From NCBI GenBank assembly GCA_933207985.1, contig OW240921.1, positions 110,744,783 through 110,808,782 of the forward strand: a stretch of DNA of 64,000 nt. Direction: 5' to 3'. Origin of the DNA: Pelobates cultripes (taxonomy: Eukaryota > Chordata > Amphibia > Anura > Pelobatidae). The position numbers and the translations under genes were made by a program. The notes beneath the pieces were generated by a model. That model had not been told where the DNA came from and searched no databases. It worked only from the letters and a program-made list of their open reading frames with translations. Below, one piece after another: positions 23,598-33,470 of the stretch. Every line of letters starts with the position of its first letter. Positions within the stretch are counted from its first letter, which is position 1.

Positions 23598-23680
23598 GGA
23601 TCAACAGCAAAAACAGATATGAGAAAGGCTGAATTTGATGGACAAATGTCTCTTTTTAGAAAATATAACTATGTAAAAGA
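23598..23680 (+). mobile_element. LINE 3'-tail fragment
   Basis: GGATCAACAGCAAAAACAGA, then AGGCTGAATTTGATGGAC and GTCTCTTTTTAG, ending AATATAACTATGTA. The same order of motifs is found at 63,078-63,152, inside the Tc1 element. The tail ending in TATGTAACTATG is a common LINE 3' end in frogs and fish. 5'-truncated, no coding part. Confidence 0.6.
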
Positions 23681-23904
23681 GATAACAAAAAACAAAAAAA
23701 AAACATTCAGGAAAGCATTCATGTCCTGCTAGACTACGTGTTTGAGTTAATTGTACTGTTCAAATTTCAATCCCAAGTAGATCGGCAGAAGCTGGTGATT
23801 ATGAATGATGCAGCAGTAACTTTGTCTCAACTAGTGGTTTTCTAACCATCTCTAAAATTCCTTCCAATTAAATTACCCTCTGCTACTCCTTTGAGGAAAA
23901 CAAA

Positions 23905-24112
23905 CTATGTATAGAGAGGGTAGTGGATGTGTGGAATAGCCCTCCAGCTGAAGTGGTAGAGGTTAACACAGTGAGGGAGTTTAAGCATGCGTGGGATAGG
24001 CATAAGGTTATCCTAACTATAAGATTAGGCCAGGGACTAATGAAAGTATTTAAACAAATTGGGCAGATTAGATGGGTCGAATAGTTCTTATCTGCCCTTC
24101 TATGTTTCTATG
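23905..24112 (+). mobile_element. CR1 LINE 3' end, second copy
   Basis: It closely matches the tail of the 9.7-11.0 kb copy: AGAGAGGGTAGTGGATGTGTGGAATAGCC in pieces, then AAGCATGCGTGGGATAGGCA, GGACTAATGAAAGTATTT and the end TTCTATGTTTCTATGT. It starts within the C-terminal coding end of the RT protein and is otherwise non-coding. Confidence 0.85.
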
Positions 24113-24659
24113 TATTTTTATTTAGACAGGGCACATAGATTACACAGGTAACCAAGAAAGGTTTTTTTCTAGGTAGGATAATACAGATTTGTGAAAGGAA
24201 CAAGTTAGGGACAGAGCACTACTGGGAAAGATTCCAAAGAACATGCGGGTAATAAAACATATGCAAATGGAAAAAAACACTAAAACCTTGCCCAACTGCA
24301 TGTTTAGTTGTGTGTAAGAAAGTAGAAACAAGCCTCTTGTTATATAACAATGGTGCGTTTATTAGAATCCAATAAATATTCACTCAAATAGTCTCATTTC
24401 TCTTCTCAAATTCTTGGAAGAATTTTTGCATCTGTACTCACTGCATACGTTACATATTTCTGAAAACTCTCCCTGTAAAATGAAGGGATGTCTGTCCAGC
24501 TGACCATTACTAATGTGACATAGGAATTTTTTTCACAATGCACATTTTATTATGTTTTACAATAAAAAATAAGTACAATTCTCCCCCCCCCAAAAAAAAA
24601 TAAACAAAAGCAAGGGAATTGTATTTTTCTGGGTGTCTTTCAAAATTTTGCTGAGAAAC
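24113..24659. other. Unassigned DNA
   Basis: No gene is recognised. An A-rich tract after CCCCCCCC lies near 24,585-24,605. Confidence 0.4.
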
Positions 24660-25405
24660 GTAAAGGGAACACTCTCATCAAAGTGTCTGGATGCACAGTC
24701 CCTGCCCCCTTAAAGGACCACTATAGTGTCAGGAAAACATACTCGTTTTCCTGGCACTATAGTGCCCTGAGGGTGCCCCCACCCTCAGGGTCCCCCTCCT
24801 GCCGGGCTCTGGAAGGGGGAAAGGGGTAAAAACTTACCTTTTTCTAGCGCTGGGCGGGGAGCTCTCCTCCTCCGTTCCTCCCCGTCGGCTGAATGCGCAC
24901 GCGCGGCAAGAGCTGCGCGCGCATTCAGCCAGTCACATAGGAAGCATTATCAATGCTTTCCTTTGGACGCTTGCGTGCTCTCACTGTGATTTTCACAGTG
25001 AGAATCACGCAAGCGCCTCTAGTGGCTGTCAATGAGACAGCCACTAGAGGATTTGGGGGAAGGCTTAACCCATTTATAAACATAGCAGTTTCTTTGAAAC
25101 TGCTATGTTTATAAAAGAATGTGTTAAGCCTAGCTGGACCTGGCACCCAGGCCACTTCATTAAGCTGAAGTGGTCTGGGTGCCTAGAGTGGTCCTTTAAC
25201 CCTGCAATCTAAAGCATTGCAGTTTTTCTTTGCCTCTTTGTCGTCATGCTGTGCCTAAGTTCCCCCTCGGCACTGACATCAGAGGCAACGGAGATGTAAC
25301 CAACGCTGAGGGACCTTGGCGCTGGAATAAGGCGAGAGTAAAAAGTTTTTTTTACCAATTATTTGCTTGCAGCTTTGTATTCCCAACACTAAAGTGTTCC
25401 TTTAA
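24660..25405. mobile_element. Older T2-type MITE, split by a younger one
   Basis: The left half begins GTAAAGGGAACAC, continues GTGTCTGGATGCACAGTCCC and stops at CCCC before TTAA (24,710). The right half resumes at TTAACCCTGCAATC (25,196) and ends CACTAAAGTGTTCCTTTAA. The halves are contiguous in family members such as the copy at 567. The element between them carries a TTAA at each side. Confidence 0.7.
24710..25199. mobile_element. T2-type MITE made of consecutive hairpins
   Basis: Ends are TTAAAGGACCACTATAG and CTAGAGTGGTCCTTTAA. Eight inverted repeats follow one another along the element. Their arms are 24,721-24,738/24,745-24,762; 24,765-24,775/24,780-24,790; 24,887-24,898/24,919-24,930; about 24,936-24,947/24,952-24,965; 24,969-24,989/24,993-25,014; 25,016-25,030/25,036-25,050; 25,075-25,092/25,096-25,113; and 25,142-25,159/25,166-25,183. 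The sixth and seventh are perfect (15 and 18 bp). There is no coding capacity. Full copies are at 55,418 and 56,747. Confidence 0.9.
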
Positions 25406-27061
25406 CCTATACTCAGCAATAAAGCAATTGTCATTATTTATGCTAATATACTATTTATACTATTATGCTAATAATTTATTCCTTACCAATAGATTTGTGC
25501 ACAGTGGAAAAATTTGGTTCAGCCAAATGGAAAATAAAAAAAAAATGACTGAACTTCAGCAAACTGGGGTTTTCAATATCAATTTAGTCCATGCAAAAGA
25601 TTTGGGAAAAACTATTTGGACAAACTAAAATGTTGTGGAAATGCATGTATACATATTTTGCAGTACAGCGACAGACTATTTTTCAAGTCCTTTTACTTGC
25701 TTTTGTGGCTGAATTCTGACTGAATAGAATAGAATTCTACTATTGAAATTTGGTCCATATATGGTCAGTATGCAAATTGAGTTCAGTCACTTTTGAGTTT
25801 TTGGTTGCATATTTTAAGCGTTTGGTCCAGCTGATCCCTGGTTTATTTCGATATGTTTATTTATTTATTTATTATTTATTTTCTTTCTCTTTTCGCTGGC
25901 TGCACCTTAACCTTCAATTATCTCTTCTGGGTGCATCACAAGCAGAAAACCGAATCATGAAACAAATTCACTGCTTGTGAATTGTCTGTTTCTGTTGTTT
26001 CATTATACGGAGTTATGAAACCATTACTGGATCAAGAGATTATTTACTGCCTTGACTAGTGCTTCAAGCTTCTGGTTGGTCTCATTCATACCCCGGTTGC
26101 CCACTTACAATCCATAACAAATGTTAAACACGTGGTCATCTTCCTGATCCCCTTCATCCCACATCTCTTCTTTCTGCCAGTTCTTACGCTGGCTCTTTGT
26201 TTTATGGATCAATTTCAAATGCATGTGTCGACCTATAAAGTTTGTTGTAACAATGTCCCAAACTGTCCCCGTCATGTCATCCCAAACTGTTTCATCATCT
26301 TTCACAATCCATTGTTCTCCGATAAGTCAGTTTGGACGTTGTGTGCTAATTGACTCTTCAATTCTTATTGAATTATTTTATACTTTGATATTTTATAGTG
26401 GGGTCATCCTGGTTGGCATTTTGTTGATTCCAGAAACCACTAATGGATCAATAGTGTTGTTCAATATGATCATTTGGCTGGTTTGCTATTGATCATACAT
26501 TACATATTGACTACGTACTAATGTTTAGAATTTTTCAGGCTTTATTAATTGATAAAAAATTATAATTTTGGTAGATATAAGATATACATTATCACCGATT
26601 TTTGAAGCAAGGGAGTGCTTGTTGTTCCTCCTGCTGTAATATTTAATATATTTGCAAAGAAATTGACATATTCTTTGTGTTTCCATTATCAGTCTACTCT
26701 TTGCCTTCAGCTCTAAACAATTTCTTTTAGACAATGTTTTCACTCTTAGTCTCCTACGTGTTCCTTCTCTGCTCTCTCAATTAGAACTGTGTCATATTAT
26801 CAGAGGCAATATGTATCCCTGATTTCATTTTAACCTCAGAGAATGACATCAATGGGGGCATGTAAGGAGAAGCAACCACACATAAACACTTTTAACATAA
26901 TTCATAATCTAATATAATGTTACTATTTGTTTTTTAAATATTTTTTTCTCTCCTTTCTCTGTCTCTTATTACAAACTCACACATTAACACTCAAACACAG
27001 CATCTCACCGATACTCCTACATATCATGTAATCTGTCTACCTCTCCTCCTGTTTACCTCTG
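25406..27061. other. Unassigned AT-rich DNA
   Basis: No gene is recognised. The frame at 25,230-25,628 begins in MITE sequence and has no family character. Confidence 0.4.
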
Positions 27062-27712
27062 CCCGAAGGAGGGAGTGAAAGGAGATGAAGGGACCAGCAG
27101 CTCTTTTACAGACTGTGGGTGCTGAGATATGATGCTATATCACTATATCTTAGCACCTGCGTACTTTCACCATGTCACAATACCTATATACCGTGGTGCT
27201 GTGCGATCACAGAAATTATGTATCTTCTGAGATCTGATGAACAACCACTCATCCCTAGCTTCCTGGTGCCTCATTATGACATCATATATGACTTGGAACC
27301 CTCCCATTGGTTTCCTTTTATAGTGTCGCCTTTTGATGATGCATACAGACGTGTGACATCATGGCCCTTTATAACCAATTACAAGCCAGTATAGGGTATA
27401 TATACTTGCTGGTTGTCCTTGTTTCTTTGCCCTGTTACCTGAGAGAGTGTTTCTACTATATATTTGATTTCTTTTTTGCTGACTGCGGCTTCTTTGACTA
27501 TTCTGCTCTCTGTTATCCTGATCTTGGCCCGACTATCGATTCTGTGTATTTCTGTAATCCTGACCTCGGCGGGTCTCTCGTTTATTCTCCGTCTGCTTGC
27601 AGACATATCATTTATCTGTCTCAGCACTAACCTGGCCACTCTAAGAACCAGTATGTGTACCTTTACTGTATCCTTTAGGTTTGCATGCTAGGGTATCCCT
27701 ATTCCTGGCACG
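27062..27712 (+). mobile_element. Possible solo LTR (gypsy type)
   Basis: A TATA-like GGGTATATATACTTGC at about 27,397 is followed by a pyrimidine-rich stretch with CCTGATCTTGGCCC, CCTGACCTCGGCGGG and TCTCGTTTATTCTCC. This style is common downstream of the promoter in gypsy LTRs of amphibians. No TG/CA ends or target duplication could be fixed, and there is no second copy in the window. The call rests on composition and memory of the family only. Confidence 0.28.
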
Positions 27713-28931
27713 CCAACAAATTAGTGCTTCAGGGTTGTGTGGGTATGAAAGCCACTCAGTCATGAATCTCATACCCAGAGGTCCCTAAACACATAGGGCT
27801 CATGGGTGGCTCTCTACTACCTCTAATTTTCCTTCTCATTGCTATGCATGCCTTTCCACATTCAGTTTCTTTTTCCTTACATTGTCTATAACACTGCGTG
27901 CCTTTCGCCTTCCTCTCCATGTCTGTTTGCAGATAGTACTGAGACTTACATATGCAGCTTTGAAACCCACTAGTGCAAAGTTTTGTTCTTTCCCCTCCTC
28001 ATGGAGTTCTTCTTATGCTGATATTTTAATAACTACATCTATATTTTTCTCTATCTCTTCTCGCTAGTAATTACCGTGAAGAGTTTTAATTTAATTCACA
28101 GTGCTATTTTCTTATTGAATTGTTTTCGGAGTGACGTAGCCTGGGCCACTCCAAGCCCCAGCGAGACCCTTATGAGATTAGCAGCCGAGGTTTTCAAGAT
28201 GCCCTATCTTGTACGATGCGTCTCACAAAGTACGAGGCTGGCCTCGCTGTGCAAGACGAATACATTGTACACCTCGAGCAATTAAACTCCATTTCACACA
28301 TGGACGTCTTGTGTTTATTTGCATCTGAAAGTTTAAAATCTAAAGCTTTCCACTTATTGGGAACGTGGTTGTCAAGGACACGGTCAGATTGTATCTCAGG
28401 CAATTTTCCTGTGGATCTGAAGTCCGTAGGATAGGAGCAGTGAGGCATTGGATAGAACTATTTCTGAATACAGAAGTATGAAAGCATACGGCACAGTCAG
28501 GTTCAAATGAACACGCTTCACCTCCATAAAATGATGCTGACTATCACTCTTATGGGTTGCAACTATCTACCTACTTGCTCTAGGGGGGGGGGGAATTAAA
28601 GAAATTGATTATATAACATGATAAGGTACCGCAAATACATTTGTAACAAGGTTAGATGGCTTTAGAGCTGAGCATGGTTGGTTTAAAGTTTAAAGGACAG
28701 TGTTTGGTGTTGGGGGTAGCTGGAACCAGATGTATAAAATGGTTTATTTGTATGTTGTTGTAATTGTAGGTTGAAGAACAAAATTGCAATTTTGCAATGA
28801 TTTTCCCAACCCTTCTTCCACTTTTTAGGCCAACATAGCCAAATTGGAATTGTACTACCAGAATGGGACATTTATTCACATTTTGCTATTCTGGCCTCAA
28901 ATTTAAATTTAATTCTGCAAATTTCTCAGTT

Positions 28932-28933
28932 TT

Positions 28934-28964
<31 letters not shown>

Positions 28965-28972
28965 ATGTGTGT
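28932..28972. repeat. (TA)n(TG)n microsatellite
   Basis: TATATATATATG followed by about nine GT units. Confidence 0.9.
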
Positions 28973-30071
28973 TTGTGAAGTAGATATTATATCTGGCTAG
29001 GTTGGCACTGAAAACGACAGTGAGGATGATTTTAATATTATACAACTATGAATAAAATAATGAGCACCTTTATTTGGAAAGCCCTCTCTTTCATGGAGTA
29101 ATGTGGGTATTTTATGCTCACTCTGCTTTTTTTTAATAGCACTGTGCATATCTACTGTATAGTTGATGGATTTATATTTACATTAATGTAGACTGATCAA
29201 CAGTTATATCTGGATTGAATAAAGAAACATTCATTCAATGCTCTCTGGGAAATCAGACTCAGCAAATCATTCGTATTTAAACAGATGTAAGGTCACAAGT
29301 TGATGTAGCACAAATGACTTAGTATTTCACATCCACTTGCATGTATAATGATGGGCTTTTTATGTCCGATTCCCATAGTGCGGCATATTTGAAAATAACT
29401 AACTCAGGTGGAATGTTACCTGGAGATAATGGAACTATGGCTATAAATGGTGACTTTGGTGAATACACCTTTGTTGCTGCATCATTGCAGCATGTTAAGT
29501 GGTGGAATGAGTCCTTGTTGGACGGCTGTACGACTACTAAGAACATTTCACGTAAGGAAAAATAAAGATTTGAAAATATCCCTGATTCTAAAACTCCACT
29601 GTGACAACCTTGAAAACAAGCAAAAAAAAAAACAAAACACTTTTAGTTCTTATAATTCTTTAGTTTTGTACTTAAAAATACAAACAAGAATCCTAGAGGG
29701 AAGAATAATTGATTTATAGGGTCATGAAGCATAACCACTGCATCTCGAAGCATTTGGACATAAACTGAAGACCACCTTCTTGACCATGAAGGCACTAAAC
29801 TAGACGATGGTGCTAGAACACTCTAGGCAACATAACAATTATAGCAAGCTCTGCTTAAGTAGTTTAGAATATCCTTATAAACATGCATTTCCTTATAACA
29901 AAACATTAATGATGTCAGAGCAAGAGCATTATCATTTAAACTACACTTGTACACAATCAAAAAATGTTGCCGAACTAATTTACAAAAAAAGAGGCACTGA
30001 GAATCTGTATCTATATTTATATATTTATACATTATACATTTATTTAATTTATATTATGTAAATTTAGAATT

Positions 30072-30123
30072 TAATTGCTGCTCCTTTTTCCCTTTATTGG
30101 CCTCTTCTCACTTAATCTGTGAA
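30072..30123. mobile_element. Half copy of a short palindromic MITE
   Basis: CTGCTCCTTTTTCCCTTTATTGG, in pieces, and CTTCTCACTTAATCTGTGAAT match the right half of the elements at 42,136-42,224 and 46,691-46,863. The left half is not found. Confidence 0.5.
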
Positions 30124-31496
30124 TATGATCAATATTTATAAACAGATTAAAATTAAACACAAATTAAATAAATTTAAAAAACAAAACTGGAGCTTCAAGA
30201 TGACACATTAATAAACTTCCACTTATTATAAGCAGAATATCACTGTCCGCAAAATACAGGAAACTTGAGGTTATGGCTATTTAAATATTAGATACAATCA
30301 GATAGTTTCACTTTCCACGAATATACAAAATGTAAGATGAATTTGAAGTCAACCACTTACTCAAAAAGCAGAGCAAAAAATCCCGGTAAATTTGTCTAAA
30401 AAGAGGAATGGAAACAGATATCTCTATTGCAAGACAACTCCAATCAGTGGGAAACATTTTATTTGCACTGCTTAGGGGACCAGAAAGTAGGATAATAGAC
30501 TATTCTAGCCAGCTATAAAGTGGTGTTCCAGGAAGCTATATGTCAGATGCACTGTCTAGGTTAGGTTACAGTTTGTTAAGTTGTGTGATTTTTATATTAT
30601 TGTTAAATTATGACAATTTTGTTGGTTTTATTTTTTGTTTGGTCAAACTTTATTTTGATTTTTTTTGGATCAATAAAAAAAACAAAGACAAAAACACATC
30701 AGGAGAAAATATCCCACATTGGGGAGGTAAAGAAAACTGAAATATGATAACGAAGAGGTAGGAATCCCAGAAATGAAATGACTTCCCAAAAGAGCTCATG
30801 GAAACAACAAACAAGTGGTGAACATCGTTCTGAAGTCTCAAGATGTGAGATAATGTGACTCACATACAGCAGAGGAAGCCGCGGACTAAATCCAGAGGCT
30901 GATGTGTTTCAGTAGGAAACTATGAATAATGAATAGAAGGATAGTGCAGAATACGGTAAAGGACAGACACCCCACATGGGCGAGGTCAAGGAGAAGAGAA
31001 GAAAAGAAGGGAGGAAATACAGAAATAGCAAAAGAGGGATCAAGAGACAAGAAGGCCTTTACGGCTTCAGAACCTGTTCCACCATTCCCGAGATGTTCCT
31101 CAACCAGGAAATCCAGCCATGCGGTGCAAGTGGAGCAATAACTATAATAAACAATAATAAAGAAAATAAAATTTAGCTCTATATGCCCAACATTTCTTCC
31201 TCTACCTCTAAACCTCCAATGTTTGCCATTTTGCTCTATTAAGTGATGTCATGCAACGATGTCATGAGGCAGCAAAGCAACAGAAGCTGACAATTGAACT
31301 ACAACTCCCAGAAACCCCTTCTGCACCAATTAAGCAGTACTATTTAGGAATTTAAAGGATGAATGCAGTGCAGATATAGAAAGTTATGTTCTGCTTTCAG
31401 CAAATTATTTTGAATTGTTGTATATAAATACTAATTTTGTTGTTCTATATAAATAAAATTGTATAAAAACTTACACTGTCATACATTAAACTATTT

Positions 31497-31765
31497 TGAT
31501 CATGAGGCTGAAGCTCAAATGTTTTGGCTATATAATGAGAAGACAGGATTCTCTAGAGAAGACTCTGATGCTGGGAAAGATTGAAGGCACACAAAGAAGG
31601 GGACGACAGAGATGGAGATGAATAGATGAGGTCACTGAAGCCACGAACATGAAGTTGTTGGAGTTCTGAGGGGCAGTGACTGACAGATGTACCTGGCGTG
31701 CTATGGTCCATATGGTCACGGAGAGTCGGACACGACTGAACGACTAAACAACAACAACAATACAC
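31497..31765 (+). mobile_element. BovB-type RTE LINE, 3' end
   Basis: Read from 31,511 in one frame, the sequence encodes the C-terminus of a BovB-like RTE protein: LKCFGYIMRRQDSLEKTLML, GKIEGTQRRGRQRWR, IDEVTEATNMKLLEF and finally MVTESRTRLND before a stop. Two in-frame TGA codons interrupt it (after GRQRWR and after KLLEF), so it is dead. The DNA ends GAGTCGGACACGACTGAACG followed by (AAC)n, the characteristic BovB 3' terminus. The 5' part, including endonuclease and RT core, is missing. The wording is closer to the squamate form than I would expect from an anciently inherited RTE of frogs. That is a remembered comparison and needs a search. Confidence 0.85.
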
Positions 31766-32059
31766 TTAGCCTCCAAATTGTCTCTCACTTACAACATTAT
31801 TGATTTAGAGTAGAACATACACTGATCCATGGCTTTTTTTTTTTTAAATGGTGGCCCACTCAACTGGGACAACATGAGGCAGAGGCCCAAGCTTAAAATT
31901 AAAAGCTAATAATTAAAACTAAAAAAAGTATAGTTAAGCTCTGACCTGATTCCCCTTGCATGAAACTCCTAAGATATTCCTCTGCCAAATACCTTGCTGT
32001 CTGTGACGGAACGTGTCCATAAACATCAAGGTAATCAAGGTGATCTCGGCCACGGAGTC

Positions 32060-32232
32060 GGGCCAGCTATGGTGAGACAGGCATGCAATGGAGAAAAGGT
32101 AAGTTAACTCACCTACTAACTCCACTTAGAGTGGAGCCTGTAACCTACCTGTAACATCCTGTAACATCTACTCCAGTATTACAGTGTTAGAAATACATGT
32201 TTGTATTCCTGACACTATAGTGTCCCTTTAAG
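32060..32232. mobile_element. T2-type MITE right end
   Basis: GAGAAAAGGTAAGTTAAC, then TTGTATTCCTGACACTATAG and the terminus TGTCCCTTTAA. The same right end occurs at 59,789 (TTCCTTTAA). The left end is lost. Confidence 0.65.
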
Positions 32233-32781
32233 GTCTTCTTTCCATTTAGGTAAAAAAAACAAAAAACAATACATTTTGGTTTTCTTTGAAATAAAACACC
32301 TGGCCGACGGAATTTATTGCTGGATGATAATTTACAAGATAAACCATTTTAAGTGTGCGCAACCCTTTTCTTTTAATATTTAAAAGCTACCCATTTACTT
32401 CCCATAGAGCATGAATTTATTTTCACATTGTCTCATATGCAAAGTACCTTTTTTGTGTTCCATCAGTAAAAGCAATAATAAAAAAAATCAAAACTCAATG
32501 GATCCTGAGTATTCCCATGCTGCTATCAAATTTATTGGATGTAACAGCCTTATCAGCATTGCATTAACAATATAGTTCCTGTCACATTTAAATGTGAAAA
32601 GCCTTACGAATAAAGTATTATTTACTCATTTTACATTTTGTTACAAATAAATTGAATTCTGAAACCATATGATTCAAGCAAAAGGCAGTGAATGGCTGAA
32701 TGTATTGGCTGCCATGTTACCAAACATATCCTCCCAATCAGCTAACAGCAATCATACTGGACAACTAGTACGATGGAAGAG
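32233..32781. other. Unassigned AT-rich DNA
   Basis: No gene or bounded repeat is recognised between the MITE end and the gypsy target duplication. Confidence 0.4.
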
Positions 32782-32786
32782 GGATG

Positions 32787-33457
32787 TGTAACGAGAATAT
32801 ACCCCTACACGCAGGATCCAGCTAAACAGAAGCCAATACAGAGGAGAGATACGTCTACCGGACCTTAGAATGGCCGGACTCGACGTATATGAGAGGAGAC
32901 AGAGCCAGGAACAAACCGAGGTCAAGGGCACAGAGAGACAGCGTAAACTAGGACAAGCCGGGGTCTGGTACACGGAAAACAGCAAGCCGGCAAACAGTAC
33001 AGATAAGGATAAAGCGAAAACGAAGTCAGAATACGAAGCCAAAGTCAATACGAGAAAACACAACTGAACACCACAAGCGCTAAAGGGAACTGAAACAGAA
33101 ACCACGATAGGGCAACGAGCTAAGGGAAAAAGGTAAGTTTAAATAGCTTTTAAACGAAAGTGATTGGCTCCTGTCACTTCCACACCCCCAAAAGGTAATT
33201 GTATAGGGAGTGTGGTATGACAGGAGCCAATGGGAGCCTTTTGGCAATTAGGCTCCCACTGTCTCTTTAAGAGCGCGCCCGAGACTCGCGGCGCGCTCTT
33301 AGTTTCAGGCGGGACACGTGACCGCTTCACGCGGTCACTGCCCGCCTTCCATCTAAAGCAGTCGGATGAGCCGCGCGCGGCTCGTGCAGCCGCAGGACCG
33401 CGCGCGGCTTGAAGAGAGGACCGCGACCGGCCCCCGGTTAAGGTAAGTAACGCTACA
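32787..33457 (-). repeat. Gypsy 3' LTR (sense is minus)
   Basis: 671 bp, matching 40,420-41,068. U3 holds several inverted repeats: ATTGGCTCCTGTCA (33,163) with TGACAGGAGCCAAT (33,218); GGGAGCC with GGCTCCC (33,232-33,257); AAGAGCGCGC with GCGCGCTCTT; GTGACCGC with GCGGTCAC; and the palindrome GAGCCGCGCGCGGCTC. Confidence 0.95.
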
Positions 33458-33470
33458 GTACCCCCCCCTG
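33458..33470 (-). other. Gypsy polypurine tract
   Basis: The minus strand reads CAGGGGGGGGTAC immediately upstream of the 3' LTR start TGTAGCG. It would prime plus-strand DNA synthesis. Confidence 0.8.

Larger units (their letters stand above)
27713..31496. other. Unassigned DNA
   Basis: No gene is recognised. The segment 28,076-28,450 is less AT-rich than its surroundings and open for 72-84 codons on both strands, but I cannot match it to a family. A run of Ts and As flanks 29,610-29,640. Around 31,288-31,323 the string GAACTACAACTCCCAGAA matches the interior of the small hAT-type element at 55.2 kb and may be a relic of it. Confidence 0.4.

Noticed and set aside
25230..25628. 132-codon plus-strand frame
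   Set aside because: Starts in T2-type MITE sequence and continues in AT-rich DNA, with no protein family features.
32870..33067. 65-codon plus-strand frame, also at 40,503-40,700
   Set aside because: Lies within both LTR copies in antisense and has no protein features.
33139..33457. Extension of the pol frame into the 3' LTR
   Set aside because: No stop occurs before the LTR, so the frame runs on, but this part is LTR sequence and not a pol domain.
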